DNA from: Morganella psychrotolerans
Lineage (GTDB): Bacteria > Pseudomonadota > Gammaproteobacteria > Enterobacterales > Enterobacteriaceae
DNA length: 64,000 bases
NCBI RefSeq assembly: GCF_001676055.1
Contig: NZ_LZEX01000007.1
Coordinates: 1-64,000, forward strand
Reading direction: 5' to 3'
The position numbers were made by a program, and so were the translations under genes. The stretch's first letter is position 1, and every line of letters starts with the position of its first letter. Shown in pieces: positions 7,719 through 17,631 of this stretch. Under the pieces are notes generated by a model that worked only from the letters and a program-made list of their open reading frames with translations, did not search any database and was not told where the DNA came from.

Positions 7719-9022
7719 AACATGGAAAAGAACACTCTGCAGGCGGTGATGAAGCAGTCAGCCTGAGTAAACGCAGCACACTGAAATGGCTGGGCGCGGG
7801 AAGCGTGCTGTTATCCGGCGGGGCGTTTGCCCTCCCGGCGATGGCAAAATCTGACAATGCCGCATGTGATAACTCATCACGGCTGCGTGAAATTCCGTAT
7901 CTGGGAAAACATCAGGCTGGTGTGATAACCCCGGAACAAAAAGAAGCTATTTTTCTCTCACTGAATCTGACGGTAAAAACCCGGGATGAAGTTGACGGTG
8001 TATTTAAGCGCCTGACCGCTTGTATTGCCGATCTCACCCGCAACCGGCAGGCAGAAAAAACCGCCGGTGACCGGATGCCGCCGGCAGAATCAGGTATCCT
8101 TGGTACGTATATCACCGCGGATGAACTCACCGTGACGGTTTCACTGGGGCATTCACTGTTTGATGACCGCTTCGGTTTTTCGCATGTCAAACCACAGAAT
8201 TTTGTTGAAATGACGGCATTTCCGAATGACCGTCTTGATCCGGACTGGTGCGGCGGCGATATTTTATTGCAGTTTTGTGCCAACAGCCGCGAGACGGTCA
8301 TTTATGCATTGCGCGAAGTACTGCGCCGCCTCTCCGGCAGTGTGGCGCCCCTGTGGAAAATCGACGGCTTCCTGCCTGCGCGCGATATTGAGTGCCGGAC
8401 AACCCCGGTTAATTTATTTGGTTTCAAAGACGGAACCGGAAATGGCGATGCCGGTGATGCGGCACTGATGGATGACCTGGTCTGGATAACCAAACCGGAA
8501 CCATCCTGGATTGAAAACGGCAGTTATCAGGCAGTACGTCTGATCCGTTTTGAGCTGGAGTTCTGGGACAGAACCCCGCTGGAAGATCAGGAAAATGATT
8601 TCGGGCGTCACAAAGCAACAGGTGCGCCGATGGGCAAAGCCGGCGAGCATGATGACCCGGAGTTTCAGCGTGATCCCCACGGCGACCGGGTACTGTTTGA
8701 CTCTCACATGCGCCGTGCGGAACCCCGGACCACAGAAAGACATGTTTCAAAATTGCGCCGTCGTAGTTATAGTTACTCCCTGGGGCTGACACCGTCAGGA
8801 CAACTTGATATGGGGCTGATTTTTATTTCATTCCAGAATGATTTAAAAAAAGGGTTTATCAGTACGCAAAAGCGCCTGAATGGTGAACCACTGGAGCGCT
8901 ATATCAAACCGTTCGGTGGCGGCTATTATCTGGTCTTACCCGGGATCTCATCCGCACAGAATTATATCGGCGAAAGCCTGATAACTGCAGCGCAGACACA
9001 GGCGGTATCACCGGCAGACTAA
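7715..9022 (+). CDS. efeB: EfeB-type periplasmic haem (DyP) peroxidase
   Basis: 435 residues. DyP-type peroxidases bind haem; EfeB is exported with the Efe complex and is proposed to oxidise Fe(II) or extract haem iron. The family GXXDG motif appears as GFKDGTGN (~residue 236), with the proximal His and distal Arg region in FDSHMRRAEPRTTERH. The N-terminus is a Tat-like signal, but its motif is SKRSTLK, with Lys-Arg instead of Arg-Arg, followed by a hydrophobic core ending ALPAMAKS. The next gene starts 16 nt downstream with no terminator between. Confidence 0.94.
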   Translation: MKHGKEHSAGGDEAVSLSKRSTLKWLGAGSVLLSGGAFALPAMAKSDNAACDNSSRLREIPYLGKHQAGVITPEQKEAIFLSLNLTVKTRDEVDGVFKRLTACIADLTRNRQAEKTAGDRMPPAESGILGTYITADELTVTVSLGHSLFDDRFGFSHVKPQNFVEMTAFPNDRLDPDWCGGDILLQFCANSRETVIYALREVLRRLSGSVAPLWKIDGFLPARDIECRTTPVNLFGFKDGTGNGDAGDAALMDDLVWITKPEPSWIENGSYQAVRLIRFELEFWDRTPLEDQENDFGRHKATGAPMGKAGEHDDPEFQRDPHGDRVLFDSHMRRAEPRTTERHVSKLRRRSYSYSLGLTPSGQLDMGLIFISFQNDLKKGFISTQKRLNGEPLERYIKPFGGGYYLVLPGISSAQNYIGESLITAAQTQAVSPAD

Positions 9023-9037
9023 ACTGACAGGGACAGC

Positions 9038-10180
9038 ATGGGCAGTAACGGAACTATTTATCTTTTTGACAGCACCAATTTTGCCCGCTGCACATTAACG
9101 GATCATCCATATTACCCGATGATCCGTATCATGCTCTCTTCTCAATTGCCGGCACTGATCCCTAATCTGCCCCGTAATACTTCACTGTATGCATTACAGG
9201 TTGACGACCAGCTCACACTGCTGGCACAGGTTGACGGAGAGGCGGGGCGCACTTATACCGCTTCTTTTATCACCCACTATTTTGATTATCTGATGGCGGA
9301 GATCCGGATGATGATGCCGGGATTTTCCGGACGTTGTCTGTTGCCGCTGCTCGGCGGAATAAAACGATTTTTTGTCCGGCAGAAACTGGATAACATTCTT
9401 TATATCGGCAACTTTTTTCTCTCTACCAACATTCATCTTTCCTGGCGTGACGATCAACTGGCCCGGTTGCACCAGTTTATTACTGCCCGTTTTACCGCTC
9501 ACCGCCTGGTTTTCCGCTCGCTGACCGCTCCGCTGGATCAATCCCTGATGAGCGGGCTGACACAACTGGGCTATCAACCCATTATTTCGCGGCAGGTTTT
9601 TCTTACCCGCAGCCGTTTTGTCAGCCTGAAGAAAAACCGCAGTGTCATGCGGGATCTGGCATTGCTGCGTAAAACATCATTTACGGTACGGGATATCACA
9701 TCAGAGGTTGAACAATGGGCGGGCGATATCGCGCGTTTATATCAGAGTCTCTATCTGAAAAAATATTCTGATTTTAACCCGCAATTCACCGCAGAATTTT
9801 TTCAGCAGATGGTTTCTCACGGAGGCTGGCAGGCAACAGGTGTATTTGATGGTGAAAAACTGGTGGCATTCAGCACGCTGATGACAATCGGCAATGTCAC
9901 TACCGCAGCCGGTATCGGATATGATGATAACTATCCGCAGTCTGACGGACTGTATCGTCTGGCGGGACTCCCTTCTTATCTGTGTGCGGATGAACAGCGT
10001 TGGGTCAATCTCAGCTCCGGGGTGGGAAAATTCAAAATAGGGCGCGGCGCACAATGTTATCCTGAATACAGTTACTGCTATTCACATAAAGCCCCGCAGC
10101 TGAGCCGTGCCGGGTTCGCACTGTGGCGTAAGTTACTCAATGTGATCGCTGAGCGGTTCGCAAAGGATCGGATATTTTGA
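9038..10180 (+). CDS. GNAT/FemAB-like acyltransferase of unknown substrate
   Basis: 380 residues with no signal peptide. The C-terminal half (from about residue 190) has the fold signature of large GNAT/BioF2-type acyltransferases: a central GVFDGEKLVAFSTLM strand-turn-strand, a GIGYDDNYPQSDGLYR block and a final FKIGRGAQCYPEYSYCY. It follows efeB by 16 nt and overlaps the ATP-grasp gene by four bases, so the two are almost certainly co-translated. A GNAT/ATP-grasp pair usually builds or modifies a small peptide-like molecule. The product is unknown; a link with iron is inferred from the shared Fur-controlled operon. Confidence 0.7.
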   Translation: MGSNGTIYLFDSTNFARCTLTDHPYYPMIRIMLSSQLPALIPNLPRNTSLYALQVDDQLTLLAQVDGEAGRTYTASFITHYFDYLMAEIRMMMPGFSGRCLLPLLGGIKRFFVRQKLDNILYIGNFFLSTNIHLSWRDDQLARLHQFITARFTAHRLVFRSLTAPLDQSLMSGLTQLGYQPIISRQVFLTRSRFVSLKKNRSVMRDLALLRKTSFTVRDITSEVEQWAGDIARLYQSLYLKKYSDFNPQFTAEFFQQMVSHGGWQATGVFDGEKLVAFSTLMTIGNVTTAAGIGYDDNYPQSDGLYRLAGLPSYLCADEQRWVNLSSGVGKFKIGRGAQCYPEYSYCYSHKAPQLSRAGFALWRKLLNVIAERFAKDRIF

Positions 10181-11346
10181 AACGCATTATACTCGCCGGC
10201 GGGCGATCTCCCGTTTGTCTGGTTCTGGCCCGTGCTTTTTACCGGCTTGGCTGGCAGGTTATTATCATTGAGCATCTTACGCTGACACTGTGCCGCGTTT
10301 CCCGTGTGGTTTCCCGCTACCATAAAATAACTGCCCCTGTCACCGATTTTGACCGTTTCAGGCAGGAAACGCTGGCCGTCATGGCGCAGTATCAGCCCGC
10401 CCTGTTTATCCCGGTAAATGAAGATATTCTGCATTACAGCCGTTTTCAGGATGATATACGTGCTGCGGGGATCCGTTTCGATGTGGTGGCGCATCCGCAA
10501 CTGACCGCATTGCATCATAAAATCGACAACATTCAACTGGCGGCGGCTGCCGGGTTAGCGGTGCCGGAAACCCGGCGCTGGCAGGGAGAACATATTGATT
10601 TCTCCCGGTGGATCTTAAAACCAATCTACTCCCGCTTTGGTAATCAATTGATTGATTGTGAAGCACGGCGCCCGAACCACCCGGCAGATTGCTATGTGCG
10701 CCAGCAGCGTATCAGGGGCGTACAGATTTGTGTTTATGCACAGAGCACAGAAGGGGAAATGAAGGCGTATGCCGCGTATAAAACCAATTTCGGGGTATCC
10801 GGCGGGGCGAGCCTGGTATTCCTGCCCTATAAATCACAACAGGTTTATGACCTGACCGCACGTTTTATTCGTCATCATTCACTGAGCGGCACAATTTGTC
10901 TGGATTTTTTGTTCGATGGACAAACCTATTGGTTTATTGAATGTAATCCGAGGATGACGCATGGCGCGGCAATGCTGACGGACGGGCAGCTTGTTACTGC
11001 ACTAAGCACACCCGGTACAACTGAATGTCTGCGCGCAGAGCGGCGGACAGCGATGAAAGCCGGTTGGGTGTATATGTTGCTTACTCAGCCACGGCGCTGG
11101 CGGAAAACATTACGTTTTGTCCGTCATTGCCGGGATATGATTTGGCAGGCGGATGATAAAAAACCTTTTCTGATATTGCCTTTTCTGGCGGTCTGGTTGG
11201 TTATCCGTGCCGGACTGCTGCGGGAGAATGTGCCGGATTCACTGACGCGGGATATTATATTTGATGAGCGTCATGACGGGCGGGAAAATGAGGATCCCGG
11301 ACAGGGATCCTCAGATACGCATTCGTCAGAGCAGAGCCTCCGGTGA
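10177..11346 (+). CDS. ATP-grasp ligase of unknown substrate
   Basis: 389 residues. The N-terminus has a Rossmann-like start (RIILAGGRSPVCLVLARAF), followed by an ATP-grasp domain with ILKPIYSRFGNQ (ATP-binding Lys) and the magnesium-binding FIECNPRMTHG near residue 255. The architecture is that of carbamoyl-phosphate-synthase-like or amino-acid ligases, which join a carboxylate to an amine with ATP. The hydrophobic segment FLILPFLAVWLVIRAGLL near residue 340 is unusual and may tether it to a membrane. The last ~25 residues are encoded over the hairpin terminator of the convergent SDR gene and may not be conserved. Confidence 0.78.
   Translation: MKRIILAGGRSPVCLVLARAFYRLGWQVIIIEHLTLTLCRVSRVVSRYHKITAPVTDFDRFRQETLAVMAQYQPALFIPVNEDILHYSRFQDDIRAAGIRFDVVAHPQLTALHHKIDNIQLAAAAGLAVPETRRWQGEHIDFSRWILKPIYSRFGNQLIDCEARRPNHPADCYVRQQRIRGVQICVYAQSTEGEMKAYAAYKTNFGVSGGASLVFLPYKSQQVYDLTARFIRHHSLSGTICLDFLFDGQTYWFIECNPRMTHGAAMLTDGQLVTALSTPGTTECLRAERRTAMKAGWVYMLLTQPRRWRKTLRFVRHCRDMIWQADDKKPFLILPFLAVWLVIRAGLLRENVPDSLTRDIIFDERHDGRENEDPGQGSSDTHSSEQSLR
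11289..11313 (-). terminator. Terminator hairpin for the SDR gene
   Basis: TGAGGATCCC and GGGATCCTCA form a perfect 10-bp stem with a five-base loop. Read on the minus strand it is followed by TTTT. It lies 13 nt past the SDR stop codon, inside the tail of the convergent ATP-grasp frame. Confidence 0.65.
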
Positions 11347-12081
11347 TTCAGGCAGGATCTGCCCGCCATCGATAATAAGGGTTTGTCCGGTAATGTATTT
11401 GGCTTCATCTGAAGCAAGAAAAGCAGCTGCATAGCCGATATCTTCCGGCTCACCCAGCGTATGTGTCGGAATAGATGCCCGCATCTGATCCAGGTAGGTT
11501 TCGCCCTGCGCTTTAAGTCCTTCTGTCAGAATATTTCCCGGCTGCACGGCATTAATGGTGATACCAAGGCGTGCATATTCCAGTGCCGCACTGCGCATAA
11601 AGCCGAGTTGTGCGGCTTTGCTTGCCCCGTAATGGCTCCATCCCGGAAATCCGGTCACCGGACCGGTAATCGATGATGTAATAACGATCCGCCCGTATTT
11701 CTGCACTTCCATGACACTCAGTGCCGCCTGAACCAGGAAAAACATCCCTTTGACATTGACCTTCTGCATGGTATCCCAGTCCTGCTCAGTCATGGATTTG
11801 ATGGTACATTGCGGAAATATGCCCGTATTAGAGCAAAGAACATCCAGGCGTCCATACTTTTCACTGATAGTACGGATGACCGACTGACACTGAGTTTGTG
11901 AGGTAACATCCAGTGCAATAAAGTCAGTGCCGAGTTCAGCGGCGGTTTTTTTGCCGGTTTTTTCATCAATATCGGCGATTATAATGGTGGCTCCGCCTTT
12001 TTTCAGTGCGGTCACAATCCCGCGTCCGATACCTTTGGCTCCGCCTGAAACGACAGCAATCTTACCTGTTAAGTCGAACAT
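11326..12081 (-). CDS. SDR-family oxidoreductase (FabG/UcpA-like)
   Basis: 251 residues, a classical short-chain dehydrogenase using NAD(P)H. The cofactor motif GGAKGIG is at residues ~14-20, with SNTG, the catalytic Ser in SSIT, the YGASK pair (Tyr-xxx-Lys) near residue 153, and DGG near the C-terminus. The ending LIIDGGQILPES resembles E. coli UcpA. Substrate cannot be told from sequence. The last 21 bp overlap the convergent ATP-grasp gene. A half-matching CRP-like sequence (TGATGACTATCACA, ~12183) lies ~100 bp upstream. Confidence 0.88.
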   Translation of the reverse strand: MFDLTGKIAVVSGGAKGIGRGIVTALKKGGATIIIADIDEKTGKKTAAELGTDFIALDVTSQTQCQSVIRTISEKYGRLDVLCSNTGIFPQCTIKSMTEQDWDTMQKVNVKGMFFLVQAALSVMEVQKYGRIVITSSITGPVTGFPGWSHYGASKAAQLGFMRSAALEYARLGITINAVQPGNILTEGLKAQGETYLDQMRASIPTHTLGEPEDIGYAAAFLASDEAKYITGQTLIIDGGQILPESPEALL

Positions 12082-13413
12082 TTACATTCTCCTGTTTACC
12101 GAGGTTAACACTTGAGTCGTAAATCATTACAGCATGACCGGCTCTGAATGCAATGACAACGCCGGAGCTATTGATAAAGTATGATGACTATCACATAAGA
12201 AAGCGGATCCCGGATTATTACGCAATCAAAAAACATAATAGTGCATGAGTGACAAAAAACCATTCTTATGACTGAATCGATTTTAGTAAAATACTATTTT
12301 ATCCGGTTTTTCGGTGATCTGATTTGGTAAGCAGAAAGAGAAATGGCACGCACGTCGTAGTTATAATGACTGTAAAATTACGAAATATAAGCTGTATCAG
12401 CTGCAACGGTTAATCATAGTTGAGTTACGTAACTATCAATCACTATGTCCATATTGCCTGATAGGGTATTTATGACATAAATAAATAAAATGAATTACTT
12501 TATAAATAAAAAAAACATATGGAATATTTTTTTTAGATTATTAATTAAGTTATCAGGCGATTTATTTTCACACCTCGTTTAATTCTCATTTAAATAGGTA
12601 CGAAAAATGGAATGGTAACAGTTTAAATATATAATCGATTGGTTACCTGTTTAAAAAAATACGCATTTCAGGCTAAAAAAACAGCAATTTAGCTGTTTCC
12701 TAAAGTGAACACTTTTGGCGGATAAAAGGCAGAAAAACGTTACGAATTATGTCATGAAAAAATAACATTTTGTCTATAAATGCGAACTATTAACATGTAA
12801 ATGAATGATTTGCTGTTTTTTTGTCCGAATTAAGGAGGCTGGAAACACGGGGGATAGTACATACCACTGCGGTGAACATGTTACGCTCTGTGATAAACGC
12901 AGATGAGTCGGTCTAATAAATATACAATTAAATTAAATTCAGTATGTTAGGTGATATTCAGTGATGTATATCACATCTAATTTTCAGTATTGTTAAAATT
13001 ATCAGGATAATTAACTGTGAGATGGGTACTTGGTAAGATTAATTTTTGTCGGAAACACCCCTCTTTTTACGGTTTACAACTATTCTAAGTATCAATGCGG
13101 TCATGATTTGGTAGCATTTTTGCAGCATAAAGTGAAAAAAATAAGCAATGAATCAAAAAACATAACCAATGGTTAATTTATAGCCCTATAATTAACAAAA
13201 AAATAACATTAAGTCATTTTCATTTAACTTGAAATGAAATATAAAACATTAAAAAAGACAGAAAACAGGAAGAAGTTTGGATTGGATCACACGTTGAGAA
13301 AGTTTTTCGGGAATATTTTAAAAATATGATTTGAAATACAGTTGTTTTTAAATTTATCGGTATAGTTAGTCTCAATTCTAATATATATATAAAAAGATAG
13401 GACGAGGTTTGTC
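12082..13413. other. 1.3-kb AT-rich gene-free region upstream of tdcB
   Basis: No credible coding frame was found on either strand. In E. coli the comparable place is taken by tdcA and tdcR; neither is recognisable here. The stretch is very AT-rich with many A/T runs, which suggests bending and binding of H-NS-like proteins or IHF. It holds at least one good CRP-type site (12957-12978). An undetected small RNA is possible but I see no clear terminator. Confidence 0.6.
12957..12978. promoter_or_regulatory. CRP-binding site candidate
   Basis: AGTGA-N6-TCACA at 12960-12975 matches the CRP core TGTGA-N6-TCACA at all but one position. It is ~440 bp upstream of tdcB. tdc operons are known to be CRP-activated; the long distance to tdcB leaves room for a long leader or a closer, unrecognised promoter. 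Confidence 0.55.
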
Positions 13414-14400
13414 ATGATTACATATGATCTTCCAGTAACCATTAAAGATATCATCGATGCTCAGAAAACCATCAGAGGGCATGTTTATAAAACTGGGATG
13501 CCTAAGTCAAACTATTTAAGTGAGAAGTGCAACGGCACAATCCACTTAAAATTTGAGAACATGCAGCGTACAGGGTCGTTCAAACTCCGTGGTGCATTTA
13601 ACAAATTAAGTTCGCTGACACCAGAAGAAAGAGCACAGGGCATTGTTGCCTGTTCAGCAGGTAACCACGCGCAGGGCGTTTCATTATCCTGTGCCCTGTT
13701 AGGAATCAACGGTAAAGTTGTTATGCCTACCGGTGCACCTAAATCTAAAATCGCTGCGACATCAGACTATTCGGCTGAAGTTGTTCTGCACGGTAATAAC
13801 TTCAACGATACTATCGGCAAAGCGAGAGAAATCATTGAAGCAGAAGGCCGTATCTTTATCCCGCCTTATGATGACGCAAAAGTCATTGCAGGGGCAGGGA
13901 CTATCGGTCTGGAAATTCTGGAAGACCTCTATGATGTTGATAACGTCATCGTTCCGATTGGCGGCGGTGGTCTGATTGCGGGTATTGCGATTGCTCTTAA
14001 ATCCATCAATCCAACAATTAATGTGATCGGTGTCCAATCTGAAAACGTTCATGGTATGGAAGCATCATACCGTGCTGGTAGTATCACGACTCATCGCGTC
14101 AACGGCACAGTTGCCGATGGTTGTGATGTGTCTACACCGGGCAGTATCACGTATGAAATCGTGAAAGAGCTGGTAACAGACATCATTCTGGTAACAGAAG
14201 AAGAAATCCGTGAAAGTATGGTTGCGTTAATCCAACGTAATAAAGTCGTGACAGAAGGTGCCGGTGCACTGGCGTCTGCTGCGATTCTGAGCGGAAAACT
14301 CAAAAAATATATTGAGCATAAGAAGACAGTCAGTCTCATTTCCGGCGGGAACATTGACCTGACTCGTATATCTGAAATTATTGGTACCCACGAAAAATAA
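13414..14400 (+). CDS. tdcB: Catabolic threonine dehydratase TdcB
   Basis: 328 residues. A PLP enzyme that deaminates L-threonine (or serine) to 2-oxobutyrate and ammonia during anaerobic growth. The PLP-binding lysine is in [10 protein letters not shown] (K57), and the phosphate-binding GGGGLIAG loop is near residue 185. There is no C-terminal ACT-like regulatory domain, as expected for the AMP-activated catabolic form. AGGACGAGG precedes the ATG. The threonine/serine importer tdcC follows 32 nt downstream. The rest of the E. coli tdc operon (tdcDEFG) is not in this window. Confidence 0.96.
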   Translation: MITYDLPVTIKDIIDAQKTIRGHVYKTGMPKSNYLSEKCNGTIHLKFENMQRTGSFKLRGAFNKLSSLTPEERAQGIVACSAGNHAQGVSLSCALLGINGKVVMPTGAPKSKIAATSDYSAEVVLHGNNFNDTIGKAREIIEAEGRIFIPPYDDAKVIAGAGTIGLEILEDLYDVDNVIVPIGGGGLIAGIAIALKSINPTINVIGVQSENVHGMEASYRAGSITTHRVNGTVADGCDVSTPGSITYEIVKELVTDIILVTEEEIRESMVALIQRNKVVTEGAGALASAAILSGKLKKYIEHKKTVSLISGGNIDLTRISEIIGTHEK

Positions 14401-14432
14401 TATTTGCATTGTCTTTTAAAAGGAAAAGCAAC

Positions 14433-15761
14433 ATGAGTACTGACAAAACCCAGATTCCGGCTGAGTATAAAAGCTGGCGTAAGACGGATACGACCTGGAC
14501 ACTAGGTCTGTTCGGAACTGCTATCGGTGCAGGGGTACTATTCTTCCCTATTCGTGCAGGTTACGGTGGTCTGATCCCAATTCTGATCATGCTGGTCCTG
14601 GCATACCCAATCGCGTTTTTATGCCACCGTGCATTAGCCCGTTTATGTTTATCCGGCAGCAACCCGTCAGGCGATATCACAGAAACAGTTGAAGAGCATT
14701 TTGGTAAAGGCGGTGGTGTTATCATCACATTCCTGTACTTCTTTGCAATTTGTCCGCTGCTGTGGATCTACGGCGTAACCATTACGAATACCTTTATGGC
14801 ATTCTGGGAACAGCAGCTTGGTTTACCGGCGCTGAACCGTGGTGTGGTTTCTCTGGTTCTGCTGTTAGCGATGGCTATCATTATTTACTTCGGTAAAGAT
14901 CTGATGGTCCGCGTAATGAGCTACCTGGTATTCCCGTTCATTGCCAGCCTGGTGCTGTTATCTCTGGCCCTGATCCCATACTGGAACACTGCTGTATTTG
15001 ATAACGTTAGTGCTGACAGCTTCGAACTGTTCGGTCACAGCGGTATCCTGGTAACTGTATGGCTGGGTATTTCCATCATGGTGTTCTCCTTTAACTTCTC
15101 ACCAATCGTTTCTTCTTTCGTTGTATCAAAACGTGAAGAGTACGAAGCGGCGTGTGGTAAAGATTTCACAGAGCAAAAAGTTAATAAAATCATCTCCCGT
15201 GCCGGTATGCTGATGGTGGGTGTGGTTATGTTCTTCGCATTCAGCTGCCTGTTCGCGCTGTCTCCGGCTAACATGGCTGAAGCAAAAGAAATGAACGTGC
15301 CTGTTCTGACTTACCTGGCGTATCACTTCAATAACGTCGGCGGCGAGAACGGTACTCTGGCTACAATCCTGGTCTGGGCTGCACCAATCATCGCGTTAGT
15401 TGCTATCTTCAAATCTTTCTTCGGTCACTATCTGGGTACCCTGGAAGGGATGAACGGTCTGTTACTGAAATTTGCTTACAAAGGCGACAAAACCAAAGTA
15501 AGCATTGGTAAACTGAACCTGATCTCCATGGTCTTCATCATGGGTTCAACCTGGTTCATCGCGTACCTGAACCCGAACATTCTTGACCTGATTGAAGCAA
15601 TGGGCGCACCAATCATTGCATCACTGCTGTGCTTACTGCCAATGTATGCAGTTGCCCGTGTACCGGCACTGAAAAAATACAAAGGTCAGATCTCTAACGT
15701 TTTCGTTACAGTAATCGGTCTGCTGACTATCGGTAACATCGTATTTAAACTGATTCTGTAG
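14433..15761 (+). CDS. tdcC: Threonine/serine:H+ symporter TdcC
   Basis: 442 residues from ATG 14433, preceded by AAAGGAAAAGC. An amino-acid permease of the HAAAP family with about eleven hydrophobic segments. It starts with the family block [20 protein letters not shown], where the unwound TM1 binds substrate. Length and N-terminus match E. coli TdcC. It imports threonine and serine for TdcB. A strong terminator follows at 15802. Confidence 0.96.
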   Translation: MSTDKTQIPAEYKSWRKTDTTWTLGLFGTAIGAGVLFFPIRAGYGGLIPILIMLVLAYPIAFLCHRALARLCLSGSNPSGDITETVEEHFGKGGGVIITFLYFFAICPLLWIYGVTITNTFMAFWEQQLGLPALNRGVVSLVLLLAMAIIIYFGKDLMVRVMSYLVFPFIASLVLLSLALIPYWNTAVFDNVSADSFELFGHSGILVTVWLGISIMVFSFNFSPIVSSFVVSKREEYEAACGKDFTEQKVNKIISRAGMLMVGVVMFFAFSCLFALSPANMAEAKEMNVPVLTYLAYHFNNVGGENGTLATILVWAAPIIALVAIFKSFFGHYLGTLEGMNGLLLKFAYKGDKTKVSIGKLNLISMVFIMGSTWFIAYLNPNILDLIEAMGAPIIASLLCLLPMYAVARVPALKKYKGQISNVFVTVIGLLTIGNIVFKLIL

Positions 15762-15801
15762 TTCTCTGATTATTCATTGAAATACAAATAAAGTACCGAC
15801 A

Positions 15802-15828
15802 AGCCCGCGCTCAGCGCGGGCTTTTTTT
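15802..15828 (+). terminator. Rho-independent terminator of tdcBC
   Basis: AGCCCGCGC TCA GCGCGGGCT followed by a run of seven T; it ends the tdc operon. Confidence 0.92.
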
Positions 15829-15998
15829 ATATTCACCCGCCGGGCTACTGTGGCACTTGGTTTGTCAGCTAACAGGGAGAGGATGAGTGTGTGTAAAACA
15901 GGTGACCAGGCAGATCAACGACCATAAAAAATGTGATGGATTCATGCTATGGTGTGGGTAAATTATCCAGATACTGAATGTTTAAAACAGGAACATAT

Positions 15999-16620
15999 AT
16001 GAATGTCATTGATGCTGTGCGCCAACGTCGTGCGACTAAAAAGTTTGATCCTGACTTTGTTATCCCGCTGAATGAAAAAAAAAGCCCTGCTGAGCCTGGC
16101 AATGGAAACAGCACCGAGCGCGTTTAACTTACAGCACTGGCGTCCGTTGCTGGTGGAAGACCCCGCACAGCGCCGGAATATTCGTAAAGTGGGTTGGGAT
16201 CAACCACAGATGACGGATGCGTCCATGCTTATCGTGTTATGCGGCGATATGGCAGCCTGGAGTTCCCGTACCCGGGAAATCTGGCATGACGCAGACCCGC
16301 TGGTACGTGACTTTATGGTAAATGCGGTTGACAGTTACTATCGCAATAAACCGGAAACTCAGCGTGATGAAATTATGCGTAGTGCCGGTATTTTTGCGCA
16401 GACACTGATGCTTCTGGCGAAAGCACAAGGCTATGACAGTTGTCCTATGGACGGCTTTGATTTTAACGCCGTTGCTGAAGTTATTGATCTGCCGGAAAAC
16501 TACGAAATCTGTCTGATGATTGCAATTGGTAAATCGGCAGGTGATGCGTATCCGCGTATTGGCAAGCTGCCGTTTGAACAATTGGTCACGATTGATCGCT
16601 TTCGTCCTGATATGCCATAA
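15999..16620 (+). pseudogene. Nitroreductase-family protein, frame interrupted at A9
   Basis: A ~206-residue FMN nitroreductase-like protein split over two frames. MNVIDAVRQRRATKKFDPDF (FMN-binding RRATKKF) begins at 15999 with CAGGAA upstream. The frame breaks at nine A (16075-16083); with eight A it continues directly into KKALLSLAMETAPSAFNLQH. The remainder has the family block GIFAQTLMLLAKAQGYDSCP and ends IGKLPFEQLVTIDRF. A shorter product could start at ATG 16072, but that would lack the flavin-binding N-terminus. A9 is also a plausible transcriptional slippage site. No other damage is visible, so the gene may be functional. Confidence 0.75.
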
Positions 16621-16904
16621 AATTGTCTTTTCTGATCATGGTATTACCTTTATCAATAAATTAATCACCCCCCGGTGTACGCCGGGGATGGTGACAAAAT
16701 AAAGCGGACCACCGGCAGATAGCGGCGTTGTACCCGCTATTACTGATTTCTTCTGAAGTATCACAGAAATCTATCTTTTTTTTCAAAATATTTTCTTGTT
16801 ATTCATGCTGTTATCGGGTTTATTTCGTTATTATTAAATAACGGTTTAACCCGGGCTTGTATAATTTCCGGTAAATTTATTGAAAATTCAGAAAGGAGCT
16901 CTGT

Positions 16905-17615
16905 GTGATTTCAGTATTGGTAGCAAACATCAATGAGTTTTACCGCGCCGGCGTTGGTGCCATTATTTCGGCAACAACAGGGATGAAAATCGTCGGGGAG
17001 GTAAAAGACAGTACCGGTGCTGTACGCTGGTGCCGGGATCATCATGCGGACATTGTACTGCTTGATATCGGATTTCCGTCCATGAGCGGGCTGGATGCAG
17101 CCCGGAAAATCAGCCGCTATGCTTCTGAAACAAAAGTTATTATCCTGACCGACGAACATGCCCTGATTTCACCGTATAAAGTGATGAGTAGCGGGGCTGC
17201 CGGCTATCTCTATCAGAGCAGTGATCGGATGGATTTACTGCATGCAATCCGGATAATCAGCCGTGGTCAGCGTTATGTTGACTCAGACATCGCACAGCAA
17301 ACTATTCTGGATACCCGGTTGCATGCACATGACAGCAATCCGCTGGATAAGCTCAGCCATCAGGAACGCCAGGTCATGGTGATGATCTCGCAGGGTATCA
17401 AAGTCACACAAATTGCCGATAAAATGTGTCTCAGCAGCAAGACGGTGAACAGTTATAGATATAGAATATTTAGTAAGCTAAATATTGATGGGGATATTAA
17501 ACTAACCCATCTGGCACTCCGTTACGGATTGATCCATATTGATAGTGTTGTGCCGCCCGTATCCGCTGACAGCGGCGGGCACAACGACCACATTCCCGCT
17601 GTAAGCAGAGAGTAG
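16905..17615 (+). CDS. uvrY: UvrY/GacA-family response regulator with degenerate receiver
   Basis: 236 residues in the conserved position before uvrC. UvrY with BarA activates CsrB-type sRNAs. The LuxR-type helix-turn-helix ([18 protein letters not shown]... to ALRYGL, residues ~148-210) is well conserved with E. coli UvrY. The receiver is not: the acidic pair D8-D9 is N8-I9 and the conserved Lys is Q104, although D54 and T82 remain. Phosphorylation should be impaired or altered. A polar C-terminal tail of ~25 residues is additional. uvrC begins 17 nt downstream. Confidence 0.88.
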   Translation: MISVLVANINEFYRAGVGAIISATTGMKIVGEVKDSTGAVRWCRDHHADIVLLDIGFPSMSGLDAARKISRYASETKVIILTDEHALISPYKVMSSGAAGYLYQSSDRMDLLHAIRIISRGQRYVDSDIAQQTILDTRLHAHDSNPLDKLSHQERQVMVMISQGIKVTQIADKMCLSSKTVNSYRYRIFSKLNIDGDIKLTHLALRYGLIHIDSVVPPVSADSGGHNDHIPAVSRE

Positions 17616-17631
17616 AGAGCCCGTATCCCGC

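Noticed and set aside
16661..16695. CCCCGG/CCGGGG inverted repeat as a terminator of the nitroreductase gene
   Set aside because: A six-base stem is present but no T-run follows; too weak to call.
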